In this document: one piece after another, positions 26,140 through 35,167 of the stretch | How positions within the stretch are numbered: the stretch's first letter is position 1 | Layout of the letters: every line of letters begins with the position of its first letter | Source of the DNA: Spirochaetota bacterium | Lineage (GTDB): Bacteria > Spirochaetota > UBA4802 > JAFGDQ01 | Direction of reading: 5' to 3' | NCBI GenBank assembly: GCA_016932015.1 | Contig: JAFGDQ010000010.1 | Coordinates: 1-61,555 of the forward strand | DNA: 61,555 bases | Notes under the pieces: model-generated | Told to the model about the DNA's origin: nothing | Databases searched by the model: none | Seen by the model: only the letters and a program-made list of their open reading frames with translations | Program-made: the position numbers and the translations under genes

Positions 26140-27171
26140 TTACTGAATATTTTCAGCTATTTCCAGAACCAGCCTTTCCGAATCCTCCCACCCGAGACAC
26201 GGATCAGTAATCGATTTTCCGAACTCGTTCATTGACACATCCTGACTTCCTTCAAGAAGATAACTTTCAATCATTAAACCTTTAACAATTTTTTCCAGGT
26301 ACTTTGAATGCTTTCTGCTGTGCATTATTTCTTTAGCGATTCTCGGCTGTTCTTTATATTTCTTGCCGGAATTTGAATGATTAGTGTCAACTATTATTGA
26401 AGGATTCTTCAGGCTGCGCTTTTCATACATTGACGCCACAATTTCAAGAGTCTCATAATGATAATTCGGTATATTATTGCCGTTATGGTCAACTGCTCCT
26501 CTAAGTATCGCGTGTGCTAGTTCATTGCCGTCCGTCTCCACCTCCCAACCGTTATAAACAAATATATGCGGAGTCTGTGCGGCATATACTGAATTCAGCA
26601 TTACGTTCAGGTCGCCTGAAGTGGGGTTTTTCATGCCTACAGGCACGTCAACACCGCTGACACTGAGCCTGTGCTGCTGGTTTTCAACAGACCTGGCACC
26701 TACTGCGACATAGGACAGGATATCCGCCAGATAAGTATAATTTTCAGGATAAAGCATCTCATCAGCTGCAGCGAGATGAGATTCAGAAAATGCTCTTATA
26801 TGCATTTTCCGGATTGCTCTTAATCCTCTGGCCATATCCGGACTTTCCATATGATCCGGCTGATGCAGCATGCCTTTATACCCTTCACCTGTTGTTCTGG
26901 GTTTATTTGTATAAATTCTTGGCATGAGCACTATCTTGTCACTTACCTTTTCCTGAAGCCCGGCGAGCCTTGATACATACTCGCATACCGCATCTACATT
27001 ATGCGCGGAACACGGGCCTATTATTATCAGGAAGCGTCTGTCCCTGCCTTTAAATATATCAGCAATCTCTTCATCTTTCTGCTTTTTTATCTTCTTAAGA
27101 AAATCATCAACCGGAATCTCATTCAGAATTTCTCCGACTGAAGGCAGTTTAGTGTGGTATTTAAAGCTCAT
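26140..27171 (-). CDS. 3-deoxy-7-phosphoheptulonate synthase (class I DAHP synthase, AroF/G/H type)
   Basis: A 343-residue enzyme that condenses phosphoenolpyruvate and erythrose 4-phosphate in the first step of aromatic amino acid synthesis. Signatures include IIIGPCSAHN, LMPRIYTNKPRTT, GYKGMLHQPDH, VGARSVENQQHR, GMKNPTSGD and IVDTNHSNSGKK. The ATG at 27171 has GGAG eight bases upstream; a GTG at 27180 adds three residues. The length matches the E. coli AroG group, which are feedback-inhibited by aromatic amino acids. Which amino acid regulates this one cannot be told from the sequence. No other shikimate genes lie nearby. Confidence 0.95.
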   Translation of the reverse strand: MSFKYHTKLPSVGEILNEIPVDDFLKKIKKQKDEEIADIFKGRDRRFLIIIGPCSAHNVDAVCEYVSRLAGLQEKVSDKIVLMPRIYTNKPRTTGEGYKGMLHQPDHMESPDMARGLRAIRKMHIRAFSESHLAAADEMLYPENYTYLADILSYVAVGARSVENQQHRLSVSGVDVPVGMKNPTSGDLNVMLNSVYAAQTPHIFVYNGWEVETDGNELAHAILRGAVDHNGNNIPNYHYETLEIVASMYEKRSLKNPSIIVDTNHSNSGKKYKEQPRIAKEIMHSRKHSKYLEKIVKGLMIESYLLEGSQDVSMNEFGKSITDPCLGWEDSERLVLEIAENIQ

Positions 27172-27368
27172 CAGAAGCACTCCATAACCATTTATAATTC
27201 ATTGAAAGCAAATAATTTCAAAACACTGAGAACCTATCATAATAAATGCCATTAAAAAACAACAAGTTTAATATTTTTTTTCTATTGACTTATCAAACAT
27301 AAAGCATTATTTTTTATATTCAAATTCCTGTTTTCCTGCTTAAAATCGATCATGCGAAGGAGATCAAT

Positions 27369-28139
27369 ATGAACTATTTTTTTAGATACTCTTGTTTCAT
27401 ATTAATACTTGTCTCTGCATGTTCCTCTTCATACTCTAAATTTATTCTGACCGGAACGCCGTATGACGCTCTGCCTGAAAATACTCAAATACAGATTAGA
27501 CCTGACGACGACCTTTCAAAATATGATCAAATAGGCATAGCAGAAATAAAAAATTCTGACAAGAGACGCAGAATTGAAGAAGCAAAGCGTATAGCGAGAT
27601 ATTACGGTGGAGATGTTTTAATACCTGATAAAGAGAACAGCGAATCCTCAGACATTGAAAAATTTCTCGTACTTGTTCCAATTGAAGGTGATATAACTGA
27701 GCCTGCTGCGGCAGTCACTGAGGAGAAACCTGCAGAAAAGCCGGAGAAAGAACCGGTTATTGAAGAACTGCCTGAGCCTGAGCCTGAACCTGTAATTGAG
27801 GAGAAACCCGATTACAGCAAACTGCCTGTAGTTCCATATAAAATCCTGAAAGGAGAATTCCGGAATCTCACAGGTCAGAAATTTAAAGCATTGTCATATC
27901 CTGACATAATGATAAAATTTCCGGGAGAGCTGAAAAATTTTGCAAAAACAAACAAGAGACTGCTCAGAATGCACTCCGGGAAACAAGCAGATACCCTGTA
28001 TATAATATTTGATAAAAGACAGACCAGGCAGTTGTCAAAATATATAAAAGGTAAGAAGCGTCTTTCTTTTGTATATACTCCGCTTACTCTTTACAGACAG
28101 TCTATTCCGGTAGTCGAGCTTGTTGATATTATTGAATAA
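27369..28139 (+). CDS. Lipoprotein with Pro/Glu-rich linker, unknown function
   Basis: A 256-residue predicted lipoprotein. A hydrophobic signal ends in the lipobox LVSAC (Cys18). The N-terminal domain (about 20-105) contains YDQIGIAEIKNSDKRRR and RYYGGDVLIP, a pattern common to small envelope lipoproteins with an alpha/beta fold. A linker of repeated Glu-Pro pairs (about 118-150; PEPEPEPVIEEKP) separates it from a C-terminal beta-rich domain. A strong AAGGAG precedes the ATG. The next gene downstream is the large glucan enzyme on the same strand, but a 95-base gap and a different topic leave the link open. Confidence 0.7.
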   Translation: MNYFFRYSCFILILVSACSSSYSKFILTGTPYDALPENTQIQIRPDDDLSKYDQIGIAEIKNSDKRRRIEEAKRIARYYGGDVLIPDKENSESSDIEKFLVLVPIEGDITEPAAAVTEEKPAEKPEKEPVIEELPEPEPEPVIEEKPDYSKLPVVPYKILKGEFRNLTGQKFKALSYPDIMIKFPGELKNFAKTNKRLLRMHSGKQADTLYIIFDKRQTRQLSKYIKGKKRLSFVYTPLTLYRQSIPVVELVDIIE

Positions 28140-28233
28140 TACAATTTCAGTTTTCAAACCTTTTTTAAAACTTGAAAATTTTGAATCAATCCCGTAAAAT
28201 ATTTTATCCCGTTATATTTTCCCGGTATTTCAG

Positions 28234-31200
28234 ATGCAGCCTCTGGCCGGTATTAGATACAAAACTGTTGCACAAGAGAATAAAAAATTGAAACAGGAAT
28301 ATTCAACTCTAAGCAGTCTTTCACGATACCGCCTAACCGACGAATATCTTGTATCAGATAATATTATAAGAGATGAAATTTCCCGCGCGTTTCAGGAAAA
28401 CAGGTGTTTTGATTTTGTTCCTGATCCATCTCTTGTTTCATTATTTAATGACGAAAAAGCGGATGAGAATATTATACCGGACTTTATAAGGTTAAGGAAT
28501 GATATTTACAAAAAAATAGCAGGCGACAACAATAATCTTTACAACAGTTTTCTAAATGATGCAAGGCTGTCTTCCCGATTATTATCCGGATTATTTTTTA
28601 TACATAAAACAATTGCTAATAAAGATTATCATAACCTTCACAGCAGAAGATTTGTACTGATTAAGGAGAGATCCGGTTTTCCAACAATATACCATTTATC
28701 GGAGGAGACTACAGTTATATCCCATGTAGGTACAGGCCCGGAATGGGGGGAAATACCATCCATTTACCTGGGACTGAATATTTTCCACGTGCTTACAGAG
28801 GAACAAAAAAATAACAAAACCTCCCTGTTCGAAGCTTTTAAAATCCTTTTAATGATTGAAGCAAGGGCAATTGAAACAGGATACGCTCACACGGAAATTT
28901 TTTCTCCTTCAGTTTCCGGGAAAATCAATAACCTTGTTAATGCATTACTTGAAATACATTTTCAGGAAAAAGTTGAATTCGTTGAGGAAAAAAAACCTCC
29001 AAAACTCGTAAAATACAGCCAGTTCAGACGCGAAAAATCACTTAGCATGCTGGATGCCAGAAATCCTGGTGACATATTAAATTTCGATTATCAGAAAAAC
29101 CTTAAAGAAATAGAAGCACTTGAAAGACTGTCCAGAAGATATAAAAAAACAGGTGACAATGAATCACTGGAAAAAATCGTCCGCGTCCTTGTTCCGGCTT
29201 CAGGCCATGACATACATGAAATAAGAAACAGGGCAAACATTCTTCTTGAAAGAATTTTTTCGCCAAAGGAATTTGACTCTCCGCTTGCTTCCCGCTTTAT
29301 TAATGCAGTCATAGGTTCTGAAGTTACTATTGAATTCAAACTTGATCAAAAATCGGACTATTTCCTCAGAATATACAGAAAAAAAGAAATCAGCATTTTT
29401 ACAGATGAAAACAATATTGAAACAGCTGACCATAATATAAAATTTGACGACAGGAAAAAAACCCACTATGTAAAAATAAAATTTAATAAATACGGACATT
29501 TTGATTTTCTGGTATATAAACAAAAAAAAATAAATTCCGAATGGATAAATCTTTACGGGACAAGCGGCAGGATCAATATAATTCCGGATATTAAGGGTGA
29601 AATTATTCTCGAAATTTTCCCCGACATTCACGGGCATACCCGGACATTCTGGAAAGACGGGTCAGGACATCCGGGGCTTGTTTATAATGAAAACGGTGAA
29701 ATCATCAGGCTTGGGACATTTGCGGATATTACTGCTCATCTTGAATATATAAAAGAAAAATATTATATCACTTCCATATATCTGCTCGGTGTACAGGAAC
29801 GCGGCCGCAACAAAGACGACTGGGCTCCCGGAGCCTCCTCCCCTTCGCCGTTCTCCCCTATGAGCTTAACGCAGATTGAGCCGACTCTCGGAGGGTCTGA
29901 GGAACTCTCAAAACTGATCAGCAGGGCTCATTCCCTGAATATCAGAATAATTGTGGATATAGTTCCTCACCTCAACAGAGGAAGCGGCTTTCCCGCGGAA
30001 CAGATTGTTAAATGCTATAACAATGAAGGCCGGCTTGTGGAAAGGGCATCTACAGACGGACGCTTCGGAAGCTGGGATGACGGGCGGCTGCATAATTACA
30101 GAATGTTCGAAGTCTGGGAATGGATTGCCGGTTCCATAACCGAACTCATAGATAAATTCGATATAGACGGCATCAGGTTCGACTCTGCTCATGCTGTTCC
30201 CATTATGATGAAAAAGAATAACTTCCCGCTAATTAATAAGATAAAAAGATCTCACAAGGAAATGCTCGAAGGCACCATAATTGTAAATGATAGAGAGGAC
30301 AGCCACTTTATAACCACCGGATATTACGATTCAGCATGCAGGGAAAGCATTGCCGTGCCTTTTCATTATTACATAATGCTGAAGATAGAAAGCAAGCTGA
30401 GAGAAAAAAATAAAGATTATTTTATTAATATTGCGGAATGCTACTGGGGCCATGAGAAATACCTGGCCAGAACCGGCATAATTCCGTATAATTCGGCTCT
30501 GTTTAAAATCTGCGAAAACATAATCCACGGTCAGACAGATGTAAGAGAAATATATCATATATACGACAATTATTTCCCCGGTGTACTGCCTCAGGGCACT
30601 GAGCTCCTGGGCATACTGGGGAACCACGACGAAAGACGCGCCCTCAATACGTTCGGCCATAGAGGACTTAGAGCGGCAGTAGCTCTTACGATGTTTATGA
30701 GCAATATCATAATGGACTATGAAGGCGGAGCCGAAGGAGAAGGATGGAAAATATTCCTGGACAACGTTTATGTTAACTGGAACCTGTTTGAAAATGCGGC
30801 ACACAGGAGCGTGGAAGATTTTTACAGAGAATGGTATAAATTTCACAGAGAAAATAAAAGCAAAGGATACTTAATCTGGGCCAATAACAATATGGTTGCT
30901 GCAGCAATGCTTTTTTTTAAAGAACATGTCTGGATCGGTATTTTTAATTTCTCGGAAGCAAACCAGCCTGTCTCACTACAGTTCGACAATCCGGTACTCC
31001 CTATTCCTGATAATGTATTCTATAAAGTCGTGGACCCGATGTACTCTCAGATTACAGGCGGCCACGGATATTTTACAGGGGAAGAACTGAAAATCAGCAG
31101 GATCAACTCATTTGTTTCATACACGGAAAGAGTTAAGCTGTTAAAACTTGAAAAGATAAATACCCCTGATAAATATTATACAGAATTCCTCAGAGATTCA

Positions 31201-33123
31201 TTCAACAGACTGTGTTATCTGTCAGCTGCCGGACAGTTTATATCCAATTTCGCATTTAAAGAAATTATAAAGAACCTTAACAGCTATAAAGCCTTTAAAA
31301 AATATCTTACTGACATTATAAAACCGGCTGTAAATGAAAATGATATAATTCAGCTCGGAATCAAACGTTCACTCTTTCATGCCTGTCTCAATAAAAAAAT
31401 CGGGAAAAATACAGTACTGGAATTTATTGAAAATCTCTGCATGGATCGGGATGACACAATTGCTATAATCGGTGAATATATAAAGAAATACAATCAATCC
31501 GGCCCGATTGTATTTCTTTCTGCCGAAGCAGAGCCTTTTTCCAAAAGCGGGGGGCTTGCCAATGTTATTTACGAACTTCCCAGAGAACTGGTAAAACAGG
31601 GTGAGACTGTATATGTAATTACCGGTTTATACCGGAACGGTGACGATAAGTCAGTAGCCAGAATGAATGAAGCTATTCAAAAATACAATGTAACTTATAC
31701 CGGAATAAACGCCAGTTTCAGAATACTGGACACAGAATACACAGTCGGAATACACTCAGGTACTGTTGACGGGGTTACGTACTTTCTTCTTGAACATCAT
31801 GAATTTTTTGACGGATTGTACTGGGGTATAACTTCAAATGAAAAACTGAGAAGAAGAATAGCGTTCGCAAGAGCGAGTATTGAGCTGATAATAAAATTTA
31901 ATCTGAATCCTCATTTCACATTTACCAATGATGCCTATACAGGATTATTCAACGGTATTCTCCGCTGCGATCCGTATTATACAAATAATGCAAATTTTAT
32001 CATGAACAAATTTATGCATGTAATTCATAACGGAGGCTGGCAGTATTTTGATGCTTACCATTTTTATGAAAAAGGATTTAATCTGTTTGAACTCTTTAAT
32101 CTGCCTTCAGGCAAAGCTCATGGATTCGCGGACCCTGTACATGCTGACAGGTTAAACTGCATGGCTGCAGGCATAAAATTCGCTGATAAAGTTATAACAG
32201 TAAGCCCCTCATATGCCATGCAGATTGAACGCGCTTGTGACGGCCTTGAACACATTCTTAACAATGTTCTTGGAATCAGCAATGCGATCGGAAGTGATTT
32301 TAAAAAAAGAATTTTCCGGACTTTCAAGTCATCACATTTTATCGATGAATATTATCCGAAACTGATTGATCACATTAAAAAAAACAAAGATTTAAATGAA
32401 AAAATAAAAAAAAGGTATCCTGAAATACTTAAAGATATCGATAAAACAAAAGACAAAGAGAGAAAAAATATTCTAAAACGAATAAGCGGAAAAATGATGA
32501 TGCAGCTGCAAAGAGGATTTAAAGTTGATCCTGACATTGCGCTTCTCTGCATGATTCACCGTATTTCAGAACAGAAGGGGTTTCAGCTTTTACTTGATGC
32601 ATCGGAAGGTATTTTTAAAAAACTGAAATGCCAGATAATTCTCGGCGGAGCCGTTTCTTCAGGCGACCGGGCAGGAGAGGAGATCGCTCACGGCTTGTAC
32701 CAGTTAAGCCGGTATTATCCTGACCAGATTTCTTTATCATTCGGTTTCCAGGATGTCAGCATTCCGCTGCTGTCTTCCGATTTTTTCTGCATGCCTTCAA
32801 TGAATGAACCCGGAGGAATTTCACAGCTTGAAGCTTTGTCATGCGGCTGTCTGGTTATTGCACGGGCAACAGGAGGCCTTAGAGATACTGTTTTCCCTGT
32901 TAGAGTAAACGGTGATTCGGTTAAAGGCAACGGATTTCTTTTTACCGATTTCAGCGCCTGGGCATTTTACGATGCTATTGAACGAGCTTCCTCTTTTCTT
33001 GCAAATGATGACAGGGTTATTTATAAAGCCAGAAAAATTGCTGAAAATTCCGTCAGTTTCTGGGATAAATCGGCGATTCAGTATATAAAAGAGATTTACA
33101 AATTCAGAGAGGTTATAAGATAA
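28234..33123 (+). CDS. Fusion of GH13 alpha-amylase-type domain and GT5 glycogen synthase
   Basis: A 1629-residue protein. The first 330 residues are helical and unassigned. A beta-rich segment (about 350-455) resembles the N-terminal module of GlgE-type enzymes. The GH13 barrel (about 455-970) keeps the catalytic triad: Asp in GIRFDSAHAVP (near 649), Glu in INIAECYWG (near 734) and Asp in LGNHDERR (near 797). The C-terminal GT5 domain (about 1090-1629) has the ADP-glucose synthase motifs FSKSGGLANV (near 1103), IHNGGWQYFDAYHF, HRISEQKGFQ and MNEPGGISQLEALSCG. The inferred role is combined synthesis and trimming of an alpha-glucan in the cytoplasm. No signal peptide is seen. No other glycogen genes are adjacent. 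A strong terminator follows. Confidence 0.88.
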   Translation: MQPLAGIRYKTVAQENKKLKQEYSTLSSLSRYRLTDEYLVSDNIIRDEISRAFQENRCFDFVPDPSLVSLFNDEKADENIIPDFIRLRNDIYKKIAGDNNNLYNSFLNDARLSSRLLSGLFFIHKTIANKDYHNLHSRRFVLIKERSGFPTIYHLSEETTVISHVGTGPEWGEIPSIYLGLNIFHVLTEEQKNNKTSLFEAFKILLMIEARAIETGYAHTEIFSPSVSGKINNLVNALLEIHFQEKVEFVEEKKPPKLVKYSQFRREKSLSMLDARNPGDILNFDYQKNLKEIEALERLSRRYKKTGDNESLEKIVRVLVPASGHDIHEIRNRANILLERIFSPKEFDSPLASRFINAVIGSEVTIEFKLDQKSDYFLRIYRKKEISIFTDENNIETADHNIKFDDRKKTHYVKIKFNKYGHFDFLVYKQKKINSEWINLYGTSGRINIIPDIKGEIILEIFPDIHGHTRTFWKDGSGHPGLVYNENGEIIRLGTFADITAHLEYIKEKYYITSIYLLGVQERGRNKDDWAPGASSPSPFSPMSLTQIEPTLGGSEELSKLISRAHSLNIRIIVDIVPHLNRGSGFPAEQIVKCYNNEGRLVERASTDGRFGSWDDGRLHNYRMFEVWEWIAGSITELIDKFDIDGIRFDSAHAVPIMMKKNNFPLINKIKRSHKEMLEGTIIVNDREDSHFITTGYYDSACRESIAVPFHYYIMLKIESKLREKNKDYFINIAECYWGHEKYLARTGIIPYNSALFKICENIIHGQTDVREIYHIYDNYFPGVLPQGTELLGILGNHDERRALNTFGHRGLRAAVALTMFMSNIIMDYEGGAEGEGWKIFLDNVYVNWNLFENAAHRSVEDFYREWYKFHRENKSKGYLIWANNNMVAAAMLFFKEHVWIGIFNFSEANQPVSLQFDNPVLPIPDNVFYKVVDPMYSQITGGHGYFTGEELKISRINSFVSYTERVKLLKLEKINTPDKYYTEFLRDSFNRLCYLSAAGQFISNFAFKEIIKNLNSYKAFKKYLTDIIKPAVNENDIIQLGIKRSLFHACLNKKIGKNTVLEFIENLCMDRDDTIAIIGEYIKKYNQSGPIVFLSAEAEPFSKSGGLANVIYELPRELVKQGETVYVITGLYRNGDDKSVARMNEAIQKYNVTYTGINASFRILDTEYTVGIHSGTVDGVTYFLLEHHEFFDGLYWGITSNEKLRRRIAFARASIELIIKFNLNPHFTFTNDAYTGLFNGILRCDPYYTNNANFIMNKFMHVIHNGGWQYFDAYHFYEKGFNLFELFNLPSGKAHGFADPVHADRLNCMAAGIKFADKVITVSPSYAMQIERACDGLEHILNNVLGISNAIGSDFKKRIFRTFKSSHFIDEYYPKLIDHIKKNKDLNEKIKKRYPEILKDIDKTKDKERKNILKRISGKMMMQLQRGFKVDPDIALLCMIHRISEQKGFQLLLDASEGIFKKLKCQIILGGAVSSGDRAGEEIAHGLYQLSRYYPDQISLSFGFQDVSIPLLSSDFFCMPSMNEPGGISQLEALSCGCLVIARATGGLRDTVFPVRVNGDSVKGNGFLFTDFSAWAFYDAIERASSFLANDDRVIYKARKIAENSVSFWDKSAIQYIKEIYKFREVIR

Positions 33124-33133
33124 AATTAATAAA

Positions 33134-33166
33134 ATAAAAACGGGATAACCATTATCCCGTTTTTAT
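33134..33166 (+). terminator. Rho-independent terminator after the GH13-GT5 gene
   Basis: The arms ATAAAAACGGGATAA and TTATCCCGTTTTTAT form a perfect 15-base-pair stem with a three-base loop, including a T-tract on its right arm. It begins ten bases after the stop codon. Confidence 0.9.
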
Positions 33167-33323
33167 ATATATGTCTTCTCTTTCATTTTTTATTGAGTGA
33201 GTGCAATTCTAAAAAATCAGGAAGACCGAGAGTATAAAATGATACTATAATTGTCGGCAAACCCTGTTATTAGTTTAGAATTTTTTTTAAAAATTTTTAA
33301 AAAATCTATAAACACGTAAATAT

Positions 33324-33905
33324 ATGAATAAATATGTAAAATATTTTATAATTTCATTTACAATTATCACCGGATGTGCATACTCCGGAGATGACAGACA
33401 TTCTTCAATTAAAAAAGCCATTAACGGAATAGACGGTGAACCGGTCATACCGAGAACCGCGAATAAAATTTATATTCCTCTTTTCAGGAATTCCACTGGC
33501 ATTAATGATATTTCTGAAAATTTATACAGAAGCCTGAAAGAAAAAATTAATATGGACGGCCGGCTTACAGTTGTGCCTGAAGGAATCAGGCCGGATTTAA
33601 GACTTGACGGTATTATTACGCGCTACGAAATTCAGCCTGTAAAATTTAACGTGCATGGTGAATCTGTCAGGGAACGTATCAGAATAACAGCATCTTTAAG
33701 GCTTGTTGACCTGAATAAAAATAAAGAAATTTTCTATGAAAAAAACCTGCAGGCTTTTGATGAATTTTCCGAAAAAATTCCTCCTGTAACAACGGAAACA
33801 AGAATAAGGAATAAAATTACTGATATGCTTGCTGAAAGAATCGCGTTAAAAACGATTAATGGATGGTATACAAAACTGATGACTCCTGTAGAAAGAGGGA
33901 AATAA
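33324..33905 (+). CDS. lptE: LptE-like LPS-assembly lipoprotein
   Basis: A 193-residue predicted lipoprotein with the lipobox IITGC (Cys18). The body follows the LptE pattern: KIYIPLFRNSTGINDISENLYRSLKEKI, DGRLTVVP, PDLRLDGIITRYEIQPV and a C-terminal helical segment. LptE plugs the LptD barrel and helps insert lipopolysaccharide at the outer membrane. The next gene, four bases downstream, is holA; lptE-holA is a conserved pairing in E. coli and many Gram-negative bacteria, which supports the call. Sequence similarity alone would be weak. Confidence 0.75.
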   Translation: MNKYVKYFIISFTIITGCAYSGDDRHSSIKKAINGIDGEPVIPRTANKIYIPLFRNSTGINDISENLYRSLKEKINMDGRLTVVPEGIRPDLRLDGIITRYEIQPVKFNVHGESVRERIRITASLRLVDLNKNKEIFYEKNLQAFDEFSEKIPPVTTETRIRNKITDMLAERIALKTINGWYTKLMTPVERGK

Positions 33906-33909
33906 TATA

Positions 33910-34941
33910 ATGGCTTTACAGAAATTTCCGGATTCAAGGCAATTACTCGCGGAATTAAAAAATCAAAAAATTTCAGGTATTTATCTTTTTCTGGGAGAAG
34001 AAGATGGAGAAAAAGAAAAAATAATCCAAAAAATAACTGATATGGCGATTACCAATGAGGAGGAGAAAAATTACTCCACAGGCAGATTTCACGCGGAATA
34101 TGATGAACTTAACCAGGCAGTTGAGTTCGTTTCCTCAGGATCAATGTTTTCTGAAACCAAAGTATGCGTTATACTTAATATTAATTCAATTAAATCAAAA
34201 GGAAACGAAGCCGGGTTATTTGACAACCTTCTTGAGACATTACCGGACTCCAATATTCTTATCATGACCAGCCCGGAGAATAAAGTTCCTGCTGTTATTG
34301 ACAAAAAATATATTCAAAAAATTAAAATCTACCAGTTCTGGAGATTTTTTGAAAAGGATATAAGTAATTATATCATAAAATCTTTAAAGAAATACAATAT
34401 AGAAATCCACATAAAGGCAGTTGAATTATTCATCGACTTTACCGGACGTGACGTAAAAAAAGTTGATGAAGCGCTTTTTAAAATTATAAATTCCGGAGAA
34501 AAAAATATTACAATCGATCTCGTTAGACAGCTTATACCGGATGACAAAGATGTATCTGTTTTTGCCTTTATTGATTCACTTTTTCAGAAAGACTTTAATT
34601 CATTTCGTAATCTTGTAAAAGTTCTGGACCATGGAAATCATGAACTTGCCGTATTAAAGCTGATTATGCGGGAAGCTGAACTGATCGAAAAATACCTTAC
34701 CCTGCTTAAGAACAGGGTAAGCAGCGATTCAGCATTAATGGAAATAGGTATAAGCCAGAGGAACAGAAAACAATTTCTTGATTGCGCGGGATGTTTTACT
34801 ATAGAAGATATTAAAAAAATTTTCTTTTTGATTTATTTAACAGACTACAGGCTCAAAAGTTATAATTACAGCAGTAATCTGCAGGCAAATCCGCTTTTTA
34901 TTTTTGTCTCGGAATTACTCACACAGAAAAACATTAAATAA
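33910..34941 (+). CDS. holA: DNA polymerase III delta subunit
   Basis: A 343-residue clamp-loader subunit. The N-terminal AAA+-like domain begins with SGIYLFLGEEDGEKEKIIQKI and lacks a functional Walker A, as expected for delta. Further blocks are VCVILNINSIKSKGNE, RFFEKDISNYIIKSL and a C-terminal helical collar domain with RVSSDSALMEIGISQRNRKQF. It opens the beta sliding clamp during loading on DNA. AGAGGG lies upstream of the ATG, overlapping the end of lptE, and the spacing implies co-transcription. Confidence 0.9.
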   Translation: MALQKFPDSRQLLAELKNQKISGIYLFLGEEDGEKEKIIQKITDMAITNEEEKNYSTGRFHAEYDELNQAVEFVSSGSMFSETKVCVILNINSIKSKGNEAGLFDNLLETLPDSNILIMTSPENKVPAVIDKKYIQKIKIYQFWRFFEKDISNYIIKSLKKYNIEIHIKAVELFIDFTGRDVKKVDEALFKIINSGEKNITIDLVRQLIPDDKDVSVFAFIDSLFQKDFNSFRNLVKVLDHGNHELAVLKLIMREAELIEKYLTLLKNRVSSDSALMEIGISQRNRKQFLDCAGCFTIEDIKKIFFLIYLTDYRLKSYNYSSNLQANPLFIFVSELLTQKNIK

Positions 34942-35167
34942 AACCGGTTATTTTTTACTTGAATATGAAACATGTCTGTATTTAAAATATTAATATCTAC
35001 TGAGAAACTGAATTTCTGTATATTTTATTCAATCGACCGGCATTTCAGGTTTTTACCTTAATCCCTGGCGAAGCACCTCTCAGGAGACTGCTGCCTGAAT
35101 TATTTGATTATAGAGTTATTACTAAATCAGAAGCAAAAATACTAATGATACATAAGCGGCACTATAA

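Noticed and set aside
29200-29637. 145-codon minus-strand frame within the GH13-GT5 gene
   Set aside because: It lies antisense to the beta-rich region of a clearly coding gene and has no independent support.
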